DNA of 37,438 bases from assembly GCA_019247075.1 (NCBI GenBank), contig JAFAPR010000139.1:1-37438 (forward strand), in the 5' to 3' direction. The notes under the pieces were generated by a model, which made no database searches, was not told the DNA's origin, and saw only the letters and a list, made by a program, of their open reading frames with translations. Source of the stretch: Solirubrobacterales bacterium (GTDB taxonomy: Bacteria; Actinomycetota; Thermoleophilia; Solirubrobacterales; Solirubrobacteraceae). Shown piece by piece: positions 1 through 7,112 of the stretch. Numbering within the stretch: position 1 is the stretch's first letter; each line of letters begins with the position of its first letter. The position numbers were made by a program, and so were the translations under genes.

Positions 1-10
1 TGCGCTTGGG

Positions 11-16
11 TAGAGT
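11..16 (+). promoter_or_regulatory. Possible -10 hexamer (TAGAGT)
   Basis: TAGAGT fits the TANNNT -10 pattern and lies nine bases before the GTG start of the cytochrome c lipoprotein gene. There is no good ribosome binding site in the gap, so a leaderless or nearly leaderless transcript is possible. The -35 region would fall outside the window. Confidence 0.3.
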
Positions 17-25
17 GCGGCGGTC

Positions 26-760
26 GTGAGAGCAGCCCTGGTCACGCCCCGCCGCTTCACGGCGTTGGCCGCCGCCGCCGTCGCGCTTGTCGCGTTGGCC
101 GGGTGCGCGCTCAAGCACCCGGTCACGAATGTCGTCCAGGGCAAGGAGCTGTTCGTCGCAAAGTGCGGGGCCTGCCACACGCTCGCCCACGCAGGGACGG
201 CTGGAGTGAGGGGTCCGAACCTGGATGACGCCTTCCGTGAGGATCGCGCCAACGGCTTTAAGTCAAGCGCGATCGAGGGACTCGTCGCCTACTGGATCCA
301 GAACCCCAACCCGACCGGCGTGATGCCCGCAAATCTTTACAAGGGCCAGAAGGCACAAAACGTTGCCGCCTACATCGCGGCCGTCGCGGCCGTGCCGGGC
401 CACGATACCGGTGCCCTCGCGCAGGCTGGGGCGGTTTCGGGGACCACTTCCGCCGCCGGCAAGTCGGTGTTCACCGGCATCGGCGGCTGCAGCTCCTGCC
501 ACACGCTCGCGGCGGCGCATGCGACCGGCACGGTGGGACCGAATCTGGACACGCAATTGAGGCCTAGCTGCGCGACGCCCGCGTCTAAGCGCATCCGGGG
601 CGCCACCCTGAAGGAGTGCATCCATACGGCGATCATCAAGCCGTACGCCTACATCCCGAGCGGCTACCACGCGGGCATCATGCCCTCGAATTTCTCGACC
701 AAGCTCAAGCCAAACGAGATTCAAGCGCTGGTGAACTTCTTAGCCGCGGATGCGAAGTAG
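26..760 (+). CDS. Dihaem c-type cytochrome lipoprotein
   Basis: Probably a membrane-tethered electron carrier on the outer face of the membrane that feeds the oxidase encoded just downstream. The 244 residues begin with a basic, hydrophobic signal ending in a lipobox (LAGC, Cys27). Two class I haem c sites follow: CGACH at 47-51 and CSSCH at 155-159, each in its own domain. The second domain (about 143-244) closely resembles the cytochrome c domain fused to the subunit II encoded at 10696-11805, including a shared Cys pair around PASKRIRG and the PYAYIPSG and HAGIMP segments; the Met in HAGIMP is a candidate axial haem ligand. The GTG start is chosen because it precedes the signal peptide directly. 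The gene is separated by 120 bases from the next gene, which has its own promoter. Haem attachment is clear; the partner oxidase is inferred from position. Confidence 0.9.
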   Translation: MRAALVTPRRFTALAAAAVALVALAGCALKHPVTNVVQGKELFVAKCGACHTLAHAGTAGVRGPNLDDAFREDRANGFKSSAIEGLVAYWIQNPNPTGVMPANLYKGQKAQNVAAYIAAVAAVPGHDTGALAQAGAVSGTTSAAGKSVFTGIGGCSSCHTLAAAHATGTVGPNLDTQLRPSCATPASKRIRGATLKECIHTAIIKPYAYIPSGYHAGIMPSNFSTKLKPNEIQALVNFLAADAK

Positions 761-847
761 GCCCGCGGACCCGCAGAGCGTCCCGCAAGCCGCTGGCAGC
801 CGGGCCGGATCGAGGACTTTAAGCAGCGGTTAAGACACTCGCCGAAC

Positions 848-875
848 TTGCAGCGAGTTCCCGGAGTGATATAAG
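848..875 (+). promoter_or_regulatory. Sigma-70-type promoter for oxidase cluster 1
   Basis: TTGCAG (848-853) and TATAAG (870-875) are separated by 16 bases, a good -35/-10 pair. Transcription would begin near 882, giving a short leader that carries AGGAG (890-894) before the ATG at 902. This suggests the cupredoxin-coxB-coxA-coxC-ctaG genes can be transcribed independently of the cytochrome gene upstream. Confidence 0.55.
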
Positions 876-901
876 TCGCGGTGAAGGTCAGGAGAGGAAT
901 G

Positions 902-1567
902 ATGAGCGGGTTCGCCAGACGGCTGCTCGGGACCACGATCGTGACAGCGGCGCTTGCCGCTGCGATTGCTGTCTACATCGCGGTTTTCTTGACCGCTTCG
1001 CCCCCATCGGCCGGCGCGGTTCAGACGGCTTCCGGCCCACACCTCTACCTCGGGAGCGTGGCCTCGGCCGAGCTGAGCGACCAGCACCCCACCTGGGTTT
1101 CCTTCTACGCCGTAAATGCGACCTCAACCCGCTGGACGCACGCGACGACGTACGTGCTGCCCGCGCACACGCTCGTGCACGTCACGATCTACCAGTTCGA
1201 CTCCCAGACCGGGCTGCGCAACCCGTTGTATGGGCACGCGACGGGCATGATCCCCGGCACGTACACGGTCGACGGCAAGAGGGTCCAGGGGATCGACCCG
1301 ACGACCGCGGCGCACATATTCGCGGTCCCGCAGATCGGTCTCACCGTGCCGCTCGAAGGGATCTCCGCCAACGCAAAGAACCCGTGCAGCAACGCGCCAT
1401 GCAGCTTGAGCACCGCCCACCACACGATGTCGTTCGCGTTCCGAACCCCGGGCAAGGGCCTATACAGGTGGCAGTGCTTCGTGCCCTGCGCGGCCGGCTT
1501 CATCCAGGGCAACGGCGGACCGATGCAGACCATCGGCTATATGGGCGGCTTCCTGAAGATCGTGTGA
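902..1567 (+). CDS. Membrane-anchored cupredoxin-like protein with degenerate CuA-type motif
   Basis: A 221-residue protein with one N-terminal membrane segment (about residues 5-27) followed by an extracytoplasmic beta-rich domain. The C-terminus carries WQCFVPC followed by GGPMQTIGYMGGF, which resembles the CuA loop of oxidase subunit II (C-x3-C-x3-H-x2-M): the two cysteines are kept, but the position of the usual His is Phe. An upstream HHTMSF could provide a His ligand. It may be a copper carrier, an electron-transfer partner or a structural subunit of oxidase cluster 1; the sequence does not decide. The ATG at 902 is preferred over GTG 881 and ATG 899 because AGGAG (890-894) is spaced seven bases from it. 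The next gene starts 13 bases after the stop, so co-transcription is likely. Confidence 0.75.
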   Translation: MSGFARRLLGTTIVTAALAAAIAVYIAVFLTASPPSAGAVQTASGPHLYLGSVASAELSDQHPTWVSFYAVNATSTRWTHATTYVLPAHTLVHVTIYQFDSQTGLRNPLYGHATGMIPGTYTVDGKRVQGIDPTTAAHIFAVPQIGLTVPLEGISANAKNPCSNAPCSLSTAHHTMSFAFRTPGKGLYRWQCFVPCAAGFIQGNGGPMQTIGYMGGFLKIV

Positions 1568-1580
1568 GCGCGGCGGCCCA

Positions 1581-2420
1581 GTGAAAGAGGTCAACCACTT
1601 CCGCCGCTTCCTGCTGTGGTACCTCGCTACCACCATCCCCCTCACGCTGATCGTGGTACTCGTGCTGGCACCGGGGATGCCACCGGGAAACGGCACGGTC
1701 CAGGCCTCGGCCGTGGTGGCGGACAACACGGTGTTCCTGGGCGTGGCGAGCGTCATCTTCATGGCGGTGCTGGTCTACTTCGTCTACTCGCTGATCGCCT
1801 TCCGCGAGCGCAACCCGAGCGTGGTGACCGAGGGCCCCGCGATCCGCGGGCACCCCCAGATACAGCTGTGGTGGATCGTGGTCACGATGGGGATCGTGCT
1901 GTTCCTGACGGCGTATGGCACCATCCGGCTGCTCGAGGGCGGCTCGGGAGGGGGCCAAGGGCCGAATCCGATCGCGGTGCCCAGCCCACCGGCCGGCACC
2001 AAGCCGCTGCAGGTGCAGGTTATCGCCCAGCAGTGGCAGTTCACCTACCGCTACCCCGCCTACGGCGGGGTGGAGACCCCTAGTATCGAAATTCCGACCA
2101 ACACCCTTGTGGAGTTCCACGTCACCTCGCTCGATGTGATCCACTCGTTCTGGGCCTACCAGCTGAACGTCAAGGCAGACGCGAACCCCGGCGTGGACAA
2201 CATCGCCTACGCGCAGACGAAGGGGCCGCTGTTCTTCAACGTACGCTGCAGCGAGCTGTGCGGCCTCTGGCACGGCTACATGTTCAATTCAGGGCGGGTG
2301 GTCCCCAGGGCTCAGTTCGCCTCCTGGATCGCCCTGCAGCAGCGCCAGTTCGGCGCCGCCCGTAGATCACTGCCGCCGTATACCCGCCAATATTTCCCGA
2401 CCCCGCTGAGGAGAGGCTGA
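1581..2420 (+). CDS. coxB: Cytochrome c oxidase subunit II (cluster 1)
   Basis: Subunit II accepts electrons from cytochrome c or a cupredoxin through a binuclear CuA centre outside the membrane. The 279 residues contain two membrane helices (about 12-30 and 50-75, with a further hydrophobic stretch at 97-116) and a cupredoxin domain. All CuA ligands are present: His188 in DVIHSF, then Cys223, Glu225, Cys227, His231 and Met234 in CSELCGLWHGYM. There is no fused cytochrome c domain, unlike the subunit II at 10696-11805; the separate dihaem lipoprotein at 26-760 may take that role. The start is GTG with no strong ribosome binding site. The TGA stop shares its A with the ATG of subunit I, so translation is probably coupled. 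Confidence 0.93.
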   Translation: MKEVNHFRRFLLWYLATTIPLTLIVVLVLAPGMPPGNGTVQASAVVADNTVFLGVASVIFMAVLVYFVYSLIAFRERNPSVVTEGPAIRGHPQIQLWWIVVTMGIVLFLTAYGTIRLLEGGSGGGQGPNPIAVPSPPAGTKPLQVQVIAQQWQFTYRYPAYGGVETPSIEIPTNTLVEFHVTSLDVIHSFWAYQLNVKADANPGVDNIAYAQTKGPLFFNVRCSELCGLWHGYMFNSGRVVPRAQFASWIALQQRQFGAARRSLPPYTRQYFPTPLRRG

Positions 2421-4342
2421 TGAGCGCGATCGCAGTCACCGCCCGCCCCCAAACCCCCCTGTGGCGCCGCTTGCTCGGCTTCAACGTCCTGACGGGGATT
2501 GTGCTCGCGGTCGGCGGCTACATATTGGGCCACTTCATCGGCGACCACATCCACGGCTCCAACCTCAATTACTACTCGGCCCAGGCCGGTCAGAACGACA
2601 TCGCGATCTTCCTCGGCTATCTCCTGGGCGTGGTCGGGTTCCTGGTCGGGCTCGGGTTTGCCAACTACCCGCTCAGGCGGATGCTCGGCCACCCGCCGAC
2701 GCTGGCCGAGAAGGAGTCCGAGGCGCACGGGACGCTGCGTTATTTCAGCCTCTCGACCGACCACAAGGTCGTGGCGATGCAGTACCTGGTGGGAATCGGC
2801 TTCTTCTTCTTCGTGGGTGGGCTGAACGCGATGCTGATCCGCACCGAGCTGCTTCAGCCCAACACCCATGTCTTCGGCGCCAACCAGTACCTGACGCTGG
2901 TCGGCATGCACGGGACGATGATGATGGGGATGATGACCTCGAGCATCCTGGGGCCGTTTGCGAACTGGCTGCTGCCGCTCATGCTCGGCACCCGGCGGAT
3001 GGCCTTCCCGCGCGTCGAGGCATTGACGTTCTGGCTCTTGATGGCCGCCGGGGTGGTCCTGATCACGACTGTCTTCTGGGGCGGCTTCCAGACCGGGTGG
3101 ACGGGCTATCAGCCGCTGGGCGGGCAGGGCACTGCCGGCTTCGACGCGTACATCGGCTTCTTCATTCTGGTGGGCATCTCGATGTGCTTCTTGGGCTTCA
3201 ACCTGCTGGCGACGGCCATCACGATGCGCGGGCCGGGGATGACCTGGTCGCGGCTGCCGATCTTTATTTGGGGGGTTCTCACCACCGCGATCCTCATGCT
3301 CTTGGCCTCGCCCATGCTGGCGGCGGCATTGATGATGGCCGCGATGGACAGGACCGTTCAGACCACGTTCTTCGATCCCGGCTATGGCGGCTCGAGCTAC
3401 CTGTGGCAGAACCTCTTCTGGGTCTTCGGTCACCCAGAGGTTTACATCGTGGCGCTGCCGGGGTTCGGGATCGTGCTGGAGTTGTTGCCGGTGTTCACGC
3501 GCAAGCCGCTCTGGGGCTACCGGATTGCCGTCGCGGGCATGCTCGGTGTGGCGTTCTTGAGCTGGTTCGTGTGGCAGCACCACCTGTTCATGTCCGGGAT
3601 CAACGCCGATCTGCGGCCGTTCTACATGCTCTCCACCGAGTTGATCTCGATCCCCACCGGATTCATCTTCCTGGCCGCGATGGGGACGCTGTGGCGAGGA
3701 CGAATACGGTTCACCATACCCATGTGGTTCTGCATCGCGTGGGCGTTCAATTTCCTGATCGGCGGCATCTCCGGCGTGTTTCTCTCCGACGTGCCCAGCG
3801 ATGTGCTCACGCACGGCAGCTTCTTCTCGATGGCCCACTTCCACTACACGATCATGGGCGGGCTCGTGTTCACCTTCTTCGCCGCGATCTACTACTGGGT
3901 GCCGAGGATGACCGGCTTCAAATTCAACGAGCTGCTGTCGAAGATCCACTTCTGGTCGCTGTTCATCGCCTTTAATGCGACCTTCGGGCCGCTGTTCGCG
4001 GTCGGCTGGCTCGGCCAGCCTCGGCGCGTCGTCACCTATCCGGCCTTCCTCCAAGGGCTCAACATCTGGGTATCCATCTCGGCGTACGTACTCGGCCTCT
4101 CGATGCTGGTGTTCCTGGTGAACGTGGTGTGGTCGCAGTTGTTCAAGCGCGAGCCGGCGGAGGCAAATCCGTGGCATTCGAAGTCGATCGAGTTCCAGCT
4201 GCCCACGCCCGTGCCCGTGCACGACTTCGACCGCCTGCCGGCGTTCGACCCGGATCCGTACCCGTACGGTGAGCCCGTCCAGGTGCCGGCATACGCAGGA
4301 GGTGGCGGCCCTGCGATCGCCTCCGGCGGCGGGGAGGCATAG
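2420..4342 (+). CDS. coxA: Haem-copper oxidase subunit I, divergent (no D- or K-channel acid/base residues)
   Basis: Catalytic subunit that reduces oxygen at a haem-CuB centre. The 640 residues include two extra N-terminal helices before the STDHK segment that opens the usual 12-helix core. Visible ligands are His164 (MHG, low-spin haem), His338 with Glu340 and cross-link Tyr342 (GHPEVY), His387-His388 (WQHHLF, CuB), and His473 and His475 (AHFHY). The aligned D-channel motif, normally GAPDMAFPRxNN, reads GTRRMAFPRVEA, so Asp is Arg193 and the Asn pair is lost. The K-channel motif PTGxKIF reads PTGFIF, so Lys is Ile416. The active site is thus intact while both classical proton inputs are changed. 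A Gly/Pro-rich tail follows about residue 600. GAGGAGAGG lies just before the ATG. It belongs with subunit II (1-base overlap) and subunit III (6-base gap). Confidence 0.95.
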   Translation: MSAIAVTARPQTPLWRRLLGFNVLTGIVLAVGGYILGHFIGDHIHGSNLNYYSAQAGQNDIAIFLGYLLGVVGFLVGLGFANYPLRRMLGHPPTLAEKESEAHGTLRYFSLSTDHKVVAMQYLVGIGFFFFVGGLNAMLIRTELLQPNTHVFGANQYLTLVGMHGTMMMGMMTSSILGPFANWLLPLMLGTRRMAFPRVEALTFWLLMAAGVVLITTVFWGGFQTGWTGYQPLGGQGTAGFDAYIGFFILVGISMCFLGFNLLATAITMRGPGMTWSRLPIFIWGVLTTAILMLLASPMLAAALMMAAMDRTVQTTFFDPGYGGSSYLWQNLFWVFGHPEVYIVALPGFGIVLELLPVFTRKPLWGYRIAVAGMLGVAFLSWFVWQHHLFMSGINADLRPFYMLSTELISIPTGFIFLAAMGTLWRGRIRFTIPMWFCIAWAFNFLIGGISGVFLSDVPSDVLTHGSFFSMAHFHYTIMGGLVFTFFAAIYYWVPRMTGFKFNELLSKIHFWSLFIAFNATFGPLFAVGWLGQPRRVVTYPAFLQGLNIWVSISAYVLGLSMLVFLVNVVWSQLFKREPAEANPWHSKSIEFQLPTPVPVHDFDRLPAFDPDPYPYGEPVQVPAYAGGGGPAIASGGGEA

Positions 4343-4348
4343 AGACGG

Positions 4349-4978
4349 ATGGAAGCCTCCGCTCCCACCCATCCGCGCATCGAGCCCGAGCCGCCGGAGT
4401 GGCAGCCTCGTAACCTGAGGGTGGGCGTCCGGCTGCTGGCCGGCGCCGAGGCGTTCTTCTTCGTCTCGTTCGTTTTCGCCTACTTCTATCTGCGCTCGCT
4501 CGACCTCAACAGGTCATGGAAGATCGGCCACGTCAGCCCCCCGATCGGCTACGGGATCGGGATCGTGGTCGCGCTCGTGGTGAGCGCGGCGCTCCTGTGG
4601 TTAGCGAGCAGGCGGCCCCAGACCGCGCTGCCCCTGAGCGCCGGGGCGCTCGCGCTCGCCCTGGCGGCGATCGTGCTGCAGTGCATCCAATACACGACGC
4701 TTGGTTTCGGCCCCGGCAACGGCGCCTTCGCGAGCGTTTTCATCGGCTGGACCGCGACCTACACGCTGTTTGCGCTGTTCTGCGCCTACTGGATCGAGAC
4801 CCAGGTCGCGAGCCTCTGGCGGCTCGGCCGCGAGGGGGTTCAGCGCCCGGTCAGGGAAGGCGTGCCCACCTATGACGTCCCGCTGGCCCGCGCCGGCCTG
4901 GAGGCTTGCTCCTTCTTCTGGATCTACTACGCCGTGCTCGGCTTCATCGCCTTCGTGATCCTCTACGTGGTCACCTAG
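4349..4978 (+). CDS. coxC: Haem-copper oxidase subunit III (cluster 1)
   Basis: Subunit III packs against subunit I and stabilises the oxidase. The 209 residues form about five hydrophobic helices, starting with a segment that holds the conserved acidic residue (GAEAFFF near residue 32) typical of the family. The sequence is divergent: it lacks much of the WHFVDGVWI region seen in the cluster 2 homologue, but ends with a similar helix pair around SFFWIYYAVLGF. The ATG lies 6 bases after the coxA stop and is preceded by GGGGAGG at a distance of 11 bases. Its TAG stop abuts the ATG of ctaG directly, so these genes form one operon. The assignment rests on context and helix pattern as much as on motifs. 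Confidence 0.85.
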   Translation: MEASAPTHPRIEPEPPEWQPRNLRVGVRLLAGAEAFFFVSFVFAYFYLRSLDLNRSWKIGHVSPPIGYGIGIVVALVVSAALLWLASRRPQTALPLSAGALALALAAIVLQCIQYTTLGFGPGNGAFASVFIGWTATYTLFALFCAYWIETQVASLWRLGREGVQRPVREGVPTYDVPLARAGLEACSFFWIYYAVLGFIAFVILYVVT

Positions 4979-5815
4979 ATGCTGGGGCACTGGTCGATCG
5001 ACCCGCCGCTCGGCTACCTCGCGGTGGCCTACGTGCTGCTCATGGCTCTGCTCTACGTGCTGGGCGGTCGCGGCCGGGGCACCCCGCTGCGCCGCGAGCC
5101 GCTAAGGGAGGCGTCGTTCTTCGCCGGGCTGCTTATGATCATCGTGGCGCTGAACTCGCCGATCGATTACTACGCCGATCAGCTCTTCTGGGTGCACATG
5201 ATCCAGCACATCCTGTTGCTCACGGTGGCGCCCCCGCTGATCCTGCTAGGCCGCCCGTGGCCGCGGTTGTGGCGCGCGTTCCCGCTGGAAGTGCGCACGA
5301 CCGTTGGTCGTAACCTGGCTCGTGGGCGCTTTACCGCGCCGGTGCGCGTTATGTCCGGGCCACTCGCTGCGTGGATTCTGTTCAACGCCACGCTCGTCGT
5401 TTGGCACATACCGGCCGCCTATAACGCAACCCTGACGTCGAACCTGATCCACCAGACCGAGCACGCGATGTTCTTCTTTTTCGGGCTCTTGTTCTGGGCG
5501 CGGGTGATCGATCCCGGCCCGCTCAAACCGCGTCTCGTCTGGCCCATGCGGATCGCCGGCGTGGCAGGAGCGATGGTCGTCGGCTGGCTGCTCGCGATCG
5601 TGCTCGTGCTGGCGCCGCACCCGCTGTACGCCCACTATGCCAGCCTCGCGCACCGTCCCGGCGGCATCTCCGCCCTGACCGATCAGCAGCTCGCCGCCGG
5701 CATGATGTGGGTACCCGGGTCGCTAGCGTATACGTTGACCCTGCTGATCGCCTTCACGCGCTGGCTCGCGGCCGACAGCGCGACGACTCGGCGCCGGACG
5801 GCTATCACCACCTGA
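4979..5815 (+). CDS. ctaG: Cytochrome c oxidase assembly factor CtaG (caa3_CtaG family)
   Basis: Members of this family are multi-spanning membrane proteins needed to build caa3-type oxidases, probably during copper delivery. The 278 residues contain about seven helices and the family's His-rich helix HMIQHILLLTVAPPLILLG (residues about 74-92), followed by WHIPAAYNA and HQTEHAMFFFFGLLFW. Several of these His residues lie where metal handling is suspected in the family. The ATG follows the subunit III stop with no gap, so translation is probably coupled. It is the only ctaG seen in the window and might serve all three oxidase clusters. Confidence 0.9.
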   Translation: MLGHWSIDPPLGYLAVAYVLLMALLYVLGGRGRGTPLRREPLREASFFAGLLMIIVALNSPIDYYADQLFWVHMIQHILLLTVAPPLILLGRPWPRLWRAFPLEVRTTVGRNLARGRFTAPVRVMSGPLAAWILFNATLVVWHIPAAYNATLTSNLIHQTEHAMFFFFGLLFWARVIDPGPLKPRLVWPMRIAGVAGAMVVGWLLAIVLVLAPHPLYAHYASLAHRPGGISALTDQQLAAGMMWVPGSLAYTLTLLIAFTRWLAADSATTRRRTAITT

Positions 5816-5828
5816 GGAGAGAACGACC

Positions 5829-6095
5829 ATGGACACGATCCCCGTTGCAAGCTTCCTCGCGGGCTCGCTGCTCTCGCTGCTGCTGCCGACCTTGCTGCTG
5901 ATCTCGATCCTCGCCTGGTACCACATCGAAGCAAGGCGCGTGCCCGGGCCGCCGCAGCGCGGTTCGAGGTCACTGGACGCCACCGAGGCTACGCCGGCCT
6001 CGAGCTCACCGACTTCCACAGGCAGGCAGCCCGGGCAGCCCGGGGTCGACCGCCCGCCTGGCCCTTCTGGCGAGAGCACTCCGAGCGGCGCGTAA
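5829..6095 (+). CDS. Small single-span membrane protein, unknown function
   Basis: An 88-residue protein with one hydrophobic helix (about residues 9-29, rich in Leu) and a Pro/Ser/Gly-rich, probably disordered tail. GAGGAGAG lies about 8 bases before the ATG, a good ribosome binding site. It is 13 bases after ctaG and is likely the last gene of the cluster 1 operon. Size and position would fit a small accessory oxidase subunit or assembly helper, but there is no recognisable motif. Confidence 0.65.
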   Translation: MDTIPVASFLAGSLLSLLLPTLLLISILAWYHIEARRVPGPPQRGSRSLDATEATPASSSPTSTGRQPGQPGVDRPPGPSGESTPSGA

Positions 6096-6178
6096 TCCGC
6101 GTCTGCGCGCGCCTAACCTCCGCGGTCCGCGTTGCGCCTAGGCGCGCGGGCGCCCGGCAGTCCGGGTGAGCCCTAGCG

Positions 6179-6391
6179 TCAGAGTGTCGAGACCATCGAG
6201 TGTGTGGCCCACGACCTTGCGATCCTTGCCTGCACGGCGCCGAGGGCCTGAAGGCCGCGCCCTTCGGCGCGGCCCTCAGCAGATCCGTCGGGTGCCAGCC
6301 TGCATGCGCACTTCACGGCCCCTTTGAGGCCGTAGACGATGACAAGCGACATGATCAGATTGACGCCGAGAATTACAGCCGTGACAACCAT
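6179..6391 (-). CDS. Possible 70-residue membrane protein
   Basis: The frame opens with a clear hydrophobic stretch (about residues 3-24) followed by a basic, Ala/Gly/Arg-rich tail that includes the GGCCGCGCC hairpin region. No ribosome binding site precedes the ATG, and the ATG overlaps the candidate ATG of the divergent sulfocyanin-like gene on the palindrome CATG (6389-6392). It could be a real small membrane protein or a chance frame; the tail looks unlike a conserved domain. Confidence 0.3.
   Translation of the reverse strand: MVVTAVILGVNLIMSLVIVYGLKGAVKCACRLAPDGSAEGRAEGRGLQALGAVQARIARSWATHSMVSTL
6253..6274. terminator. GC-rich hairpin after oxidase cluster 1
   Basis: GGCCGCGCC (6253-6261) and GGCGCGGCC (6266-6274) form a perfect 9-bp stem around the loop CTTC. 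There is no run of T after it, so it would be a non-classical terminator or an mRNA-stabilising structure. It lies about 160 bases after the last + strand gene of cluster 1. Confidence 0.45.
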
Positions 6392-6965
6392 GCCGGGAGG
6401 CTACCACGCAGGTCCCACTGGTAACGGGCGAGTTTGTACTCAGCGATGGAGGCGCGCATGCCGGAACTGGTGCTCGGTCTTGGCGCTCGCGGTGATCGCT
6501 GCAGGGTGTGGGTCGAGCGGCCCCAAGCGGGTGCCACCGAGCCGCTGGCTGGCTGTCAATCCCCATCAGCACAGCGTCGACCTCACGCTGTTGGCGAGCG
6601 GTAACGGGTCCGAGCTCGGCGCCTTCAACGGGTATAGCCGGGGCCAGGTGTTGGTCAAGATCCCTACTGGTTGGCGCGTCACCGTCCGCTGTGTGAACAC
6701 GGACTCGATCGCAAATCAATCGTGTGCGATCACCGACAACAGCCTTGCGACGCGCCCCTCGTTCCCGGGCGCCGCGACACCCCATCCGCTCGCCGGTCTG
6801 CGGCCGCGAAGCTCAGCCAGCTTCACTTTCCGGGCAAGTCGGCCCGGCGTGTATCGGATCGCCTCTCTGGTCGACAACGAGGAGATCGGCAACGGGATGT
6901 GGGATACCCTGCAGGTCGGCGGCACCGCGCGGCCGTCGGCCATTTTGTACCTACGGACTCGATAG
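6390..6965 (+). CDS. Sulfocyanin-like cupredoxin lipoprotein lacking copper ligands
   Basis: The mature protein follows a lipobox signal (RRACRNW, hydrophobic core, VIAAGC). The rest matches the sulfocyanin layout: an FNGYSRGQ segment, VKIPTGWRVTVRCVN, a proline-rich loop with FPGAA, then SFTFRASRPGVYRIAS and a GMWDTLQV end. Sulfocyanins are blue copper proteins that carry electrons to terminal oxidases. Here the positions of the His, Cys and second His ligands appear to be Asn (or Gln), Ser and Glu; only the Met in GMW remains. A copper site is therefore unlikely, and a structural or regulatory role is possible. The start is uncertain: ATG 6390 is used, GTG 6381 and ATG 6339 are also in frame, and none has a good ribosome binding site. 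The family call is from remembered patterns, not a search. Confidence 0.7.
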   Translation: MPGGYHAGPTGNGRVCTQRWRRACRNWCSVLALAVIAAGCGSSGPKRVPPSRWLAVNPHQHSVDLTLLASGNGSELGAFNGYSRGQVLVKIPTGWRVTVRCVNTDSIANQSCAITDNSLATRPSFPGAATPHPLAGLRPRSSASFTFRASRPGVYRIASLVDNEEIGNGMWDTLQVGGTARPSAILYLRTR

Positions 6966-6977
6966 GCGTCTAGCTCT

Positions 6978-7088
6978 CTAGCTCACCGCTCGCACGATGA
7001 CCACGATCGCGATGATCACCGCGACCACGGCCACGAAGTAGACCAGCGTGCGGAAGGCCTCGGCCTCGGAGCGCAGCGGGTTCAGCAT
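6978..7088 (-). CDS. 36-residue membrane protein at the end of oxidase cluster 2
   Basis: A 36-codon frame starts at an ATG preceded by AAAAGG. It encodes a short amphipathic N-terminus (MLNPLRSEAEAFRTL) and a single Val/Ile/Ala-rich helix ending in RAVS. It begins 24 bases after the stop of subunit III on the same strand, so it should be the last gene of the caa3 operon. Its size and single helix fit a small accessory oxidase subunit. It converges on the sulfocyanin-like gene, with only 12 bases between the stops. Confidence 0.65.
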   Translation of the reverse strand: MLNPLRSEAEAFRTLVYFVAVVAVIIAIVVIVRAVS

Positions 7089-7112
7089 CGCCTTTTCAGC
7101 TTAGTCCGCCGC

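Noticed and set aside
2312-4372. A 686-codon open frame antisense to subunit I
   Set aside because: It is rich in His, Arg, Gln and Glu with no hydrophobic segments or motifs, as expected for the antisense of a membrane protein gene in high-GC DNA. Similar frames opposite the other subunit I genes (8462-9880, 14816-15706) were dropped for the same reason.
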